Source: QQWI01 sp964522015 (lineage in GTDB: Bacteria > Bacillota > Clostridia > Peptostreptococcales > Acidaminobacteraceae). From it: a stretch of DNA of 11,876 nucleotides. The translations under genes and the position numbers were made by a program. The notes under the pieces are model-generated. The model worked only from the letters and a program-made list of their open reading frames with translations, had not been told where the DNA came from and did no database searches. Below are positions 1-5,622 of this stretch, one piece after another; the stretch's first letter is position 1; every line of letters starts with the position of its first letter. The stretch spans positions 1 through 11,876 of the forward strand of contig CAZFST010000054.1 in the NCBI GenBank assembly GCA_964522015.1, given 5' to 3'.

Positions 1-42
1 ACTATTCGACATACAATGCAATAATCCTTTTTGCACACACAA

Positions 43-68
43 AAAAAGTCATATTTCTATGACTTTTT
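43..68. terminator. Bidirectional hairpin terminator after the DUF3795 gene
   Basis: An 11-bp perfect inverted repeat (aaaaagtcata at 43-53, tatgacttttt at 58-68) encloses a 4-nt loop. The stem ends in A/T runs on both sides, so it can work in either direction. It lies just beyond the stop codon of the minus-strand DUF3795 gene (79-81) and is its natural terminator. Positions 1-42 show nothing recognisable. Confidence 0.75.
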
Positions 69-78
69 CAGTGGCCTC

Positions 79-468
79 TTAATCAGGTGTTTTTTTTACT
101 CCCGATAGAATCAGTTCTTTAACTTGATCCTTGCTATCCAGTAAATCATATGCACCCTTTGAACCATCAGATGTATGGTATTTTATACCCTTTTCATCAT
201 TATTTTTAAGCGATTGAATCAGATTCTCCAGACCAACTTCTTTTGTAACTTCAATAAAAGCACAAATCCGGTGATTCTTAAACATATCTTGCTCGCATGG
301 AAACTTAGCGCATTCAAAACACCCATCAATTTTTTGCATTTCGCAGCAAGTTTTTATTTTGCATGTATCAGCCTTTGTACTGACGCAGCCCTTGCATGAA
401 TTATCTAATTTTGCACTACACAATAGACATGCAAGCCCACAACTTCCCATCACAGATTCATATTTCAT
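79..468 (-). CDS. DUF3795 family cysteine-rich protein
   Basis: A 129-residue soluble protein with about twelve cysteines in its first 60 residues. The spacing (SCGLACLLC, CKGC, CKIKTCC, CFECAKFPC) is typical of the DUF3795 family, whose members are presumed to bind a metal, probably zinc. No biochemical function is established, so none is assigned. The C-terminal half is Cys-poor and probably helical. The ATG at 466-468 is preceded by AGGAGGT about 9-10 nt upstream, so the start is well supported. The gene lies downstream of the WYL regulator on the same strand, but a hairpin (505-530) sits between them and I see no good promoter in the 37-nt gap. It may be expressed by read-through. Family confidence is high, function unknown. 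Confidence 0.85.
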   Translation of the reverse strand: MKYESVMGSCGLACLLCSAKLDNSCKGCVSTKADTCKIKTCCEMQKIDGCFECAKFPCEQDMFKNHRICAFIEVTKEVGLENLIQSLKNNDEKGIKYHTSDGSKGAYDLLDSKDQVKELILSGVKKTPD

Positions 469-504
469 TTTCTAAATACCTCCTAATACCCATCATAACA
501 AAGT

Positions 505-530
505 AAACCCGACAGCTATCTGTCGGGTTT
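505..530 (-). terminator. Terminator hairpin at the 3' end of the WYL regulator gene
   Basis: Arms aaacccgacag (505-515) and ctgtcgggttt (520-530) form an 11-bp perfect stem with a 4-nt loop. The regulator's TAG stop (516-518) lies inside the loop. On the minus strand the stem runs into TTTACTTTGTT, a weak U-tract, so termination may be partial. That would allow read-through into the DUF3795 gene. Confidence 0.6.
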
Positions 531-1445
531 ATTATAGAGTTCTAATATTTTTTTTGTATGGCTATAAAACTTTTCTCTCAAAGCAGAAGGTGCCATAATC
601 TCAACGTCATCACCAAAACTAAGAAGGAAGGCAAACCAATGTCTTTCCGACTCAACCACAGGTACTTCGACATATGTGTAATGGTCGTCTTTGGAAATCG
701 TGGTAATCCCATTAAAGTATTCGGAAAAAGATATAAATGCACTTTGCTTCATTTTAATGCTCATTTTGATCATTTCTCTTGTGTCTCCTTGCATTAGTAC
801 TTCAAAATAATCAGTCTGATCACAATGCAGGGTATCAAACTTTTGATTTCGATTGACTAGTTCTGTCATGCGAGATAGCTTATAGATGCGATACTGCTTT
901 TTCTGCTTATTGTAGCCAACCAAATACCAGGCATACCATTTGAACTTCAAATTGATAGGTTCTATTATATGCTGATTTTGAATATTAGAAGCATTTGTAT
1001 AGCTAAATTCGAGAACATTGTGATGATGAATTGCTTGCTCTATCAGCTGTAAGTAAGTCATAACTTTTTTGTTTTCTTTTACAATGCCAAAATCAATCGA
1101 AAGAGGATTTGATTGCGTTGATGTGTCGATTGACGTTATTTTTTCCAGTGTCGATTTGACTTTTTCATGATCCATTACAGAATTCCATGATTCTAGTGCA
1201 CTTCGTATTGCCTTTAGGTCACCATCTGTCGATGTTTGTTTAGAAAATCTATAATGATCCAGAATCTGATAGCCACCGCTGGCGCCTCGCAATGACACAA
1301 TCGGTATGCCTGCCATATTAATACTTTCAATATCTCTTTGAATTGTCCGTTCAGAAACTTCAAATTTATCCGCTAAATATTTCCCAGATACGATATCTCT
1401 ATTCAACAAGAACGTGATGATGCCCAAAAGTCTTTCTATTTTCAT
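516..1445 (-). CDS. WYL-domain transcriptional regulator (DeoR/YafY-like)
   Basis: A 309-residue one-component regulator. Residues 2-58 form a winged helix-turn-helix of the HTH_11 type, with the conserved SERTIQRDIESI recognition region and the GASGGYQI wing. Residues about 133-200 are the WYL domain, containing a literal WYL in YAWYLVGYN (172-179), a presumed ligand- or nucleic-acid-binding module. Residues about 220-305 match the C-terminal WCX extension. The length is normal for YafY-like proteins. I chose the ATG at 1445 because GGAAGG lies 6-7 nt upstream; a longer reading to 1487 adds 14 residues without family resemblance. It lies 120 nt downstream of the AraC-methyltransferase gene on the same strand with no clear terminator between, so co-transcription is possible. 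Targets are unknown. Confidence 0.9.
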   Translation of the reverse strand: MKIERLLGIITFLLNRDIVSGKYLADKFEVSERTIQRDIESINMAGIPIVSLRGASGGYQILDHYRFSKQTSTDGDLKAIRSALESWNSVMDHEKVKSTLEKITSIDTSTQSNPLSIDFGIVKENKKVMTYLQLIEQAIHHHNVLEFSYTNASNIQNQHIIEPINLKFKWYAWYLVGYNKQKKQYRIYKLSRMTELVNRNQKFDTLHCDQTDYFEVLMQGDTREMIKMSIKMKQSAFISFSEYFNGITTISKDDHYTYVEVPVVESERHWFAFLLSFGDDVEIMAPSALREKFYSHTKKILELYNKPDR

Positions 1446-1483
1446 GATTTGCCTTCCAATGTGTTTTATCAATGGTTTGAGTG

Positions 1484-1582
1484 TCAAAAGCCTGCTTCAA
1501 CCAAACCATCAATTAATACTTTACCACATTTGGGGCACCCCCAACAAGAAAGCTCACTACTCGCATCAAAGTTTTCTCGCCT
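1484..1582 (-). pseudogene. Zinc-ribbon-like tail without a start codon (remnant or frameshifted extension)
   Basis: A 32-codon open frame ending in TGA at 1484-1486 reads SCWGCPKCGKVLIDGLVEAGF at its C-terminus. The CxxCxxCGK cysteine knuckle is typical of a zinc ribbon. The frame has no usable ATG, GTG or TTG before the cysteines and overlaps the last codons of the AraC-methyltransferase gene in another frame. It cannot be a normal stand-alone gene. Either it is the C-terminal scrap of a lost gene, or it is reached by a frameshift at the end of the methyltransferase gene. It also covers the upstream region of the WYL regulator. Chance is possible for so short a frame. Confidence 0.3.
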
Positions 1583-2750
1583 TTATAACAAATGTTAAGG
1601 GTAGCATTTTAGCTTTGTCCGCCTGTTTTGTTGAACGTGTTTTAAGAATCTCAGCATCCGTCTCCTCAACCAACTCTTCCAAATACATTCCAGCCCTTGC
1701 AAGGCCATTGATATAGGTCGATAATTTCCTGTCTGCAAGGGAAAAAGTATTGCCGTCCACGTTCACCGTATACCAAGACTCATCAAAGTAATTCTTCTTG
1801 AAAATCAACTCATCACCTTCAGGGGCAACACATTTATGTATTGGATGTGACCAACTAAAAATAAACGTCCCATCTTTTTTAAGGTACGAGGCAATCTGGC
1901 TAAAGGTACTTTCCAAATCAGTGGTCCATCCGATGCCATAAACAGAGTACACATAATCAAAGTAGTCCTCTGGAATCCCACACGCTAATTCCATGGGTGA
2001 ACAAATCAAAGTCGCTTCTAAATGATTTTCTGTTAGATATTGTCCAGATCTCTCAATTTGATCTCTCGAGATATCAAGTCCCCATAGCTCACCGGCTCCA
2101 CGAGCTCCGAGATACTGTAAGGAGTGCCCAGTGCCACAGCCTATTTCTAGCACTTTTTTACCCGAGACCTCTTTGAAAAATCCGCAGGTTTCTTCAGTTA
2201 CATAGGCGCCATACTTGGGTAAAGCCGTACCGCCAACTAGCTCTGTGCCCACGCTATCCCAAAAGTATTCATTTGTCTTGTGAATAACCTCTGGCTCCAA
2301 ATCGATAGCGATGGCATAACCTCTTTCTTTCGCACCCAAAAAGTGTTTTCTTCGAACAACCCCATTTTGCAACATTTCATCCTCCTTCAAAACCAATTTA
2401 AAGGTCAGGGGCTTGAAAGGCTTAAGCTCTAGTTGTTCTTGCCGCGCAAAAGACGGGGTTACCCCATACAGCTGCTTAAAGGCTCTAGAATAAGCTGCAT
2501 GAGATTCATAACCAAAGCGCTGGGCAATCTCAATAATCTTTTCTCCGGTCTTGATCCCCTCAAGCGAAGCCCCAAGGCGCCTTCTGCGAATATACTCTGA
2601 CAGCGGCATCTGCGCCAAAAAGGAAAACATCCTCCGAAACTCCCATTCCGAGCAGCCCACTATTTTTGCCATAGAAGTATAATCAATATGATCAACTAAA
2701 TGACACTCAATATAGGCCATCGCTTGATTCATTTGCTTTTGCCAATCCAT
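1566..2750 (-). CDS. AraC-type DNA-binding domain fused to a class I SAM methyltransferase
   Basis: A 394-residue two-domain protein. Residues about 6-106 are an AraC/XylS domain with both helix-turn-helix units; the second ends in IAQRFGYESHAAYSRAFKQLYGVTP, split here as two adjoining stretches of a standard signature. A linker rich in K and P follows, then a class I SAM-dependent methyltransferase (about 150-394) with motif I VLEIGCGTG (200-208) and the acidic motif II GLDIS (224-228). In related regulators from Bacillota the AraC domain is usually followed by a GyrI-like effector domain. Here a methyltransferase takes that place. The ATG at 2750 is chosen because GGAGGTGAGG lies immediately upstream; a reading from 2822 adds 24 unsupported residues. 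Methyl acceptor and targets are unknown. A decayed second copy lies at 3731-3890. Confidence 0.88.
   Translation of the reverse strand: MDWQKQMNQAMAYIECHLVDHIDYTSMAKIVGCSEWEFRRMFSFLAQMPLSEYIRRRRLGASLEGIKTGEKIIEIAQRFGYESHAAYSRAFKQLYGVTPSFARQEQLELKPFKPLTFKLVLKEDEMLQNGVVRRKHFLGAKERGYAIAIDLEPEVIHKTNEYFWDSVGTELVGGTALPKYGAYVTEETCGFFKEVSGKKVLEIGCGTGHSLQYLGARGAGELWGLDISRDQIERSGQYLTENHLEATLICSPMELACGIPEDYFDYVYSVYGIGWTTDLESTFSQIASYLKKDGTFIFSWSHPIHKCVAPEGDELIFKKNYFDESWYTVNVDGNTFSLADRKLSTYINGLARAGMYLEELVEETDAEILKTRSTKQADKAKMLPLTFVIKARKL
2373..2387 (-). promoter_or_regulatory. Strong internal ribosome binding site and ATG at the domain junction
   Basis: On the minus strand AAGGAGG (2381-2387) is followed 5 nt later by an in-frame ATG (2373-2375), exactly at the boundary between the AraC domain and the methyltransferase domain. 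Initiation here would give a free methyltransferase of about 269 residues. The same bases encode K-E-D-E-M in the linker, so the match may be fortuitous. Confidence 0.4.
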
Positions 2751-2843
2751 GTCCTCACCTCCCAGAATGAGTTTAGCATTTGCTGCCTCTAGGTGCTGTG
2801 CATTTTGTGTAGTCTGGTGCACAATCCATAATATACTTTGACT

Positions 2844-2872
2844 ATTATAAAAGGCTATTGGAGCATCTCCAA
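2844..2872 (-). promoter_or_regulatory. Candidate promoter of the AraC-methyltransferase gene
   Basis: The minus strand has a perfect -10 TATAAT (2844-2849) and a weak -35 TTGGAG (2867-2872, three of six consensus bases) separated by 17 nt. The predicted transcript starts near 2837, leaving a leader of roughly 87 nt. The -35 hexamer lies within the stem of the terminator at 2851-2879. Confidence 0.4.
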
Positions 2873-2879
2873 TAACCTT
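2851..2879 (-). terminator. Terminator of the XRE / membrane-protein operon
   Basis: Arms 2851-2863 (aaggctattggag) and 2867-2879 (ctccaataacctt) form a 13-bp stem with one G-T type mismatch and a 3-nt loop. On the minus strand it runs into CCTTTTATAAT. It lies about 70 nt beyond the stop codon of the membrane-protein gene. Confidence 0.7.
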
Positions 2880-2945
2880 AGTTTAGCACAATTAGTCTGA
2901 ATCTTGGGCGACAGTCCATTTAACCTTCACTTTTACTAGTGGCTA

Positions 2946-3311
2946 CTACAAAAACTGACGTACGACAACAAATGCTAAAATTGCACATAATGCCATCATA
3001 CCGCCAATAAATGTGAAGCTTTTTAAACGGTTATCTTTAAGGAGTACTTTGTTCCTTATTTGATAAACTGTGGAGATACAGCCCCCTATAATTACGATAC
3101 CCATAAGGTCCCAATTGTCGTGAATAAAGGCTAGGTTGTGAGGAAGACCTCTCACCATGACGTCTATTAGAATTGCGAATACCGCAAATCTACCCATATA
3201 TGCATCGCCCTGATTAACGATTTGTATAGTGCGCTCATCCACTTGACCGTACAGGGGTACTTGATCACGTTTAGATTTTCTCTTTGAATTTCGCGATTCC
3301 GATTTCTCCAT
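2946..3311 (-). CDS. Small three-helix membrane protein, partner of the XRE regulator
   Basis: A 121-residue protein. The first 20 residues are strongly basic and hydrophilic (KSESRNSKRKSKRD), followed by three likely transmembrane segments at about 38-55, 68-86 and 98-120. There is no signal-peptide cleavage site, enzyme motif or Cys motif. The VDER segment ahead of helix 1 and the overall plan recall small clostridial membrane proteins encoded next to XRE regulators (possibly DUF6773-like; from memory, unverified). Its ATG lies 3 nt past the stop of the XRE gene, and its ribosome binding site GAGGAGGAG is formed by the last Glu codons of that gene, so the two are translationally coupled. 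A role in sensing, or in restraining the regulator, is inference only. Confidence 0.75.
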   Translation of the reverse strand: MEKSESRNSKRKSKRDQVPLYGQVDERTIQIVNQGDAYMGRFAVFAILIDVMVRGLPHNLAFIHDNWDLMGIVIIGGCISTVYQIRNKVLLKDNRLKSFTFIGGMMALCAILAFVVVRQFL

Positions 3312-3314
3312 GGC

Positions 3315-3530
3315 TTACTCCTCCTCGAGATAAAAAACATCTTCAAAAGTCTTGTTAAGTTTCCGACATAGCATTAATGCAAGCTTCGCTGTTGGACTAT
3401 ATTGTCCCGTCTCAATTGAACTGATTGTCTGGCGAGATACACCCGCTAGGTTTGCTAGCTGTTCCTGTGAGAGGTTTCTCTCCACCCGAGCTAGTTTAAG
3501 TTTATTTTTAAAAATCAACTGGTCGTCCAA
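3315..3530 (-). CDS. Small XRE/Cro-type HTH regulator (TTG start)
   Basis: A 71-residue protein consisting almost entirely of one HTH_3 domain: LSQEQLANLAGVSRQTISSIE (19-39, two turn-linked helices) followed by the usual SPTAKLALMLCRKLNKTFEDVF tail, here quoted as one continuous region of the family. It resembles YozG/Cro-like miniature regulators and carries no effector domain. The start is a TTG at 3528-3530 with GGAGGT 7-8 nt upstream; the nearest upstream ATG (3542-3544) is out of frame. It is first in a two-gene unit with the membrane protein. A near-consensus promoter lies directly upstream, overlapped by three tandem 21-bp repeats, so autoregulation is likely. Confidence 0.9.
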   Translation of the reverse strand: MDDQLIFKNKLKLARVERNLSQEQLANLAGVSRQTISSIETGQYSPTAKLALMLCRKLNKTFEDVFYLEEE

Positions 3531-3550
3531 TAAACCACCTCCATGGCTTT

Positions 3551-3579
3551 ATGATACATCTGTAGCGAGGTATTGTCAA
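3551..3579 (-). promoter_or_regulatory. Promoter of the XRE / membrane-protein operon
   Basis: Minus strand: -35 TTGACA (3574-3579, exact consensus), 17-nt spacer, -10 TATCAT (3551-3556, five of six). Transcription would start near 3544, giving a leader of about 14 nt before the TTG start codon, just long enough to include the ribosome binding site. Confidence 0.7.
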
Positions 3580-3639
3580 GTTAGCTTGTCATAAAAGCAA
3601 GCTAACTTGTCTTAAAGTCTGATTAACTTGTCAAAACAT
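3577..3639. repeat. Three tandem 21-bp imperfect repeats, probable operator
   Basis: Three units (3577-3597, 3598-3618, 3619-3639) share a core CTTGTC in strict 21-bp register (ttgtc at 3586, 3607 and 3628), that is, two helical turns. Units 1 and 2 also contain a perfect 12-bp inverted repeat, caagttagcttg (3577-3588) and caagctaacttg (3598-3609). The array begins inside the -35 hexamer of the XRE promoter and extends upstream. This layout fits cooperative binding by the XRE protein on one face of the DNA. Binding itself is inferred. Confidence 0.6.
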
Positions 3640-3730
3640 AAACCATTAGGGCTCTCATTCTGTTTTAGATATTAGGTAATAGGTCTAAGAACTAAGCTCT
3701 TGCGGCATTTCTAATTAAATCGCTTTTACT
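3640..3730. other. Intergenic stretch without a clear gene
   Basis: AT-rich DNA between the operator repeats and the methyltransferase remnant. I see no supported gene, promoter or terminator. A 13-codon minus-strand reading (3692-3733) resembles a ribbon-helix-helix segment but is too short to claim. Confidence 0.4.
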
Positions 3731-3890
3731 CAGATAATTCCATTTACATTGATAAGCAAATCAAAGCAGCTTCCAAATTATTCTGTGTTAGATAGTGTCT
3801 GGATCTCTCCATGTGATCACTCGAAATAACAAGCCCCAATAGATGTCATCCCTTGATTCATTTGGTGCGTGAAGGTGTTGTGCATTTTGT
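3731..3890 (-). pseudogene. Decayed, internally deleted copy of the AraC-methyltransferase gene
   Basis: Positions 3756-3842 align without gaps to 2001-2087 of the intact gene (70 of 87 bases by hand count). The translation GLVISSDHMERSRHYLTQNN matches GLDISRDQIERSGQYLTENH. Positions 3837-3864 then match 2708-2735 (start of the AraC domain, 24 of 28), and 3873-3890 match the region around 2790-2807 upstream of the start (17 of 18). About 620 bp and about 50 bp are missing between these blocks, and an extra TAA codon interrupts the frame just before the conserved MEL. The acidic residue of motif II is Val. Order and strand are as in the intact gene, so this is the fossil of a tandem paralogue rather than an inverted duplication. 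It is not functional. Confidence 0.8.
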
Positions 3891-3961
3891 CCTGTGTAAT
3901 GTATAGTAAGTAGAGAGATAAACACCTATCGAAGGCTAAATTAACTTAACATGGGGGTATA

Positions 3962-4558
3962 ATGATGGCAATTGAAATTAAAAGACTACGGCCAGAACTG
4001 GCAAATGATTTCTTCTATTTTTTTGAAATGGATGCTCATGCCGATAATCCAAACGAAGAAAAATGCTATTGTGTAAACTGGGTCAGTGCAAGCCAGGATG
4101 ATCAACTGGATTTTTCAACAGCTTTTAAGCGAAAAGGACTTGCACAGCAATATATCAATGAGGGGACATTGCAGGGATACTTGGCCTATGAAGATAATAA
4201 AGTTGTTGGTTGGTGCAATGCCAATACTAAATTGAAATGTGTTCATAGTATGGGATGGCAAGCATATATGAGCGCTATACCAAGGGATCAAAGTCTAGAT
4301 GATAAAATCAAATCAATTTATTGTTTCGCGATTGCTCCGCAAATGAAGCGAAAAGGTGTGGCCAGCTCATTGCTCGAAGTCATTATTAGAGATGCAAAAG
4401 CAGAGGGCTTTATGGGCATTGAAGCATTTCCAATAAAATCTGCCAAAGATGAGTTTATGTTATTTATGGGCCCAATTGAACTCTATAAAAAAAATGGCTT
4501 TGAAGTAGTTGGAGAAACAGAGCGAGATTATATTATGCGCTTGAATTTAGATAAATAA
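3962..4558 (+). CDS. GNAT family N-acetyltransferase
   Basis: A 198-residue single-domain acetyltransferase. The acetyl-CoA-binding motif A is clear: IYCFAIAPQMKRKGVASSLL (119-138), with the R/Q-x-x-G-x-A loop as KRKGVA. It is followed by the family's C-terminal features, including ELYKKNGFEVVGE (173-185). The substrate cannot be read from the sequence. Two adjacent ATG codons are possible: 3962 lies only 3 nt after GGGGGT and 3965 lies 6 nt after it, so the true start may be the second one. A weak promoter is possible within the upstream remnant (TATAGT at 3902-3907). The gene stands alone: it is followed by a 10-bp inverted repeat and a terminator-like hairpin before purC. Confidence 0.88.
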   Translation: MMAIEIKRLRPELANDFFYFFEMDAHADNPNEEKCYCVNWVSASQDDQLDFSTAFKRKGLAQQYINEGTLQGYLAYEDNKVVGWCNANTKLKCVHSMGWQAYMSAIPRDQSLDDKIKSIYCFAIAPQMKRKGVASSLLEVIIRDAKAEGFMGIEAFPIKSAKDEFMLFMGPIELYKKNGFEVVGETERDYIMRLNLDK

Positions 4559-4566
4559 AATTCTTT

Positions 4567-4608
4567 ATATCGAAATATCAAGCGCTCAGATGCGATGGAT
4601 TTCGATAT
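4567..4608. repeat. Perfect 10-bp inverted repeat downstream of the acetyltransferase gene
   Basis: atatcgaaat (4567-4576) and atttcgatat (4599-4608) are exact reverse complements with a 22-nt spacer. The spacer can form a short cgc/gcg inner stem (4583-4585 with 4592-4594). It starts 9 nt past the stop codon and lacks a T-run. It may be a 3' stabilising structure or a protein-binding site. Confidence 0.5.
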
Positions 4609-4702
4609 GACGAAATTCATTCAGGAAAACCAACCAATGGTTGTTTTTTATAATAATATCAAATATCCGGTTATTGATTCATCATCCCTTAATTTAATAT
4701 AA
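4595..4702 (+). CDS. Possible 35-residue ORF or C-terminal gene remnant
   Basis: The frame begins with MDFDMTKFIQENQPMV and ends NIKYPVIDSSSLNLI. Its composition looks more like a protein tail than random translation. There is no ribosome binding site before the ATG, the frame is continuous back to the acetyltransferase stop, and a terminator-like hairpin lies inside it. I favour a remnant of a lost gene, or chance, over an expressed peptide. No family recognised. Confidence 0.2.
   Translation: MDFDMTKFIQENQPMVVFYNNIKYPVIDSSSLNLI
4625..4649 (+). terminator. Weak terminator-like hairpin before purC
   Basis: caacc (4631-4635) and ggttg (4639-4643) pair across a 3-nt loop, with further A-T pairing outside one mismatch. 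A run of six T (4644-4649) follows. The stem is short, so termination of the acetyltransferase transcript here may be inefficient. Confidence 0.5.
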
Positions 4703-4703
4703 T
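4674..4703 (+). promoter_or_regulatory. Promoter of the purC / XRE-methyltransferase pair
   Basis: -35 TTGATT (4674-4679, four of six) and a perfect -10 TATAAT (4698-4703) are separated by 18 nt. The transcript would begin near 4710 with a leader of about 42 nt, too short for a purine riboswitch. No PurR-box-like palindrome was seen. Confidence 0.55.
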
Positions 4704-4751
4704 GCTAGCAATGGCCAGTGCCACGGAGCATATTGAGAAAGGGATTATACC

Positions 4752-5609
4752 ATGAAAAAAATAGGCAGTGGTAAGGTAAGAGATATTTACGAAGTCAATG
4801 ATCAGCGTTTAATTCTGGTAGTCAGCGATAGGATTTCCGCATTTGATCGCATTCTTCCAACCGAAATTCCACAAAAGGGAATTATACTGAACCAACTTTC
4901 GGTATTTTGGTTTAACTACGTTTTAGACATTGTACCAAACCACATCCTATCCATAAAACCAGAAGATTTTCCAGCGGAATTTCAAAATGAGACCTTTCGC
5001 GGTCGGACCATGCTTGTAAAAAAACTAGAGATTATACCTGTCGAATGTATCGTTCGAGGCTATTTGTCTGGTTCTGCCTGGAAAAACTACATTGAGTGTG
5101 GTGAAACCTGTCGCACACCAATGCCTGAGGGTCTGAAGGAAAGCGAAAAACTCCCTCACCCATTATTTACACCCTCAACAAAAGCTCACCCTGGAGCTCA
5201 TGATGAAAACATAACCTTTGAACAGACCATTGAATTGTTAGGGTTTGATTTAGCTGAAAAATTGAAGTCAAAATCAATTGAGATTTATGAAAAATGCGCC
5301 GCTTACGCCTTTACTAAAGGCATTATTATAGCGGATACCAAATTTGAATTCGGTTTAGATGAACAGGGCCAACTGGTACTGGCTGATGAAGTATTGACAC
5401 CAGATTCCAGTCGCTATTGGCTTCTCTCAAAATACAAAGTTGGTAAATCTCAAGACAGCCTAGACAAACAATACTTGCGGGATTGGCTATTAACCAATGG
5501 TTACGCCACAAAAGTCCCCCAAACCATACCACAAACCACTATCGATATTGTAAAATCAAGGTACTTGGAATGCTACGAAACCCTAACTGGTCAAATCCTG
5601 AAATATTAG
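4752..5609 (+). CDS. purC: Phosphoribosylaminoimidazole-succinocarboxamide synthase (SAICAR synthetase)
   Basis: A 285-residue cytosolic enzyme of de novo purine synthesis. It joins CAIR and aspartate with ATP to form SAICAR. The N-terminal GSGKVRDIYEV (5-15) is the family's nucleotide-binding start. Signature 1 is IIPVECIVRGYLSGS (94-108) and signature 2 is IIADTKFEFG (192-201). DEVLTPDSSRYW (212-223) is the conserved C-terminal active-site segment. The length matches the longer form (about 285-300 residues) seen in yeast and many bacteria rather than the short form of about 235-240 found in typical Bacillus purine operons. AAAGGG lies 9 nt before the ATG. No other pur gene is nearby; instead it is 13 nt upstream of an XRE-methyltransferase gene. 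It may be a second, horizontally acquired purC, but that cannot be judged from this window. Confidence 0.95.
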   Translation: MKKIGSGKVRDIYEVNDQRLILVVSDRISAFDRILPTEIPQKGIILNQLSVFWFNYVLDIVPNHILSIKPEDFPAEFQNETFRGRTMLVKKLEIIPVECIVRGYLSGSAWKNYIECGETCRTPMPEGLKESEKLPHPLFTPSTKAHPGAHDENITFEQTIELLGFDLAEKLKSKSIEIYEKCAAYAFTKGIIIADTKFEFGLDEQGQLVLADEVLTPDSSRYWLLSKYKVGKSQDSLDKQYLRDWLLTNGYATKVPQTIPQTTIDIVKSRYLECYETLTGQILKY

Positions 5610-5622
5610 TAGAGGCGAATTC

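Noticed and set aside
3577..3639. Three regularly spaced repeats as a CRISPR array
   Set aside because: The units are contiguous with no spacers, imperfect, and lie on a promoter; an operator array explains them better.
3692..3733. Minus-strand frame LSKSDLIRNAARA resembling a ribbon-helix-helix antitoxin segment
   Set aside because: Only 13 codons with no start or ribosome binding site, and it overlaps the edge of the methyltransferase remnant in another frame; too short to claim.
4704..4751. Purine riboswitch in the purC leader
   Set aside because: The leader after the predicted promoter is only about 42 nt, too short for a purine aptamer, and no aptamer stem pattern was seen.
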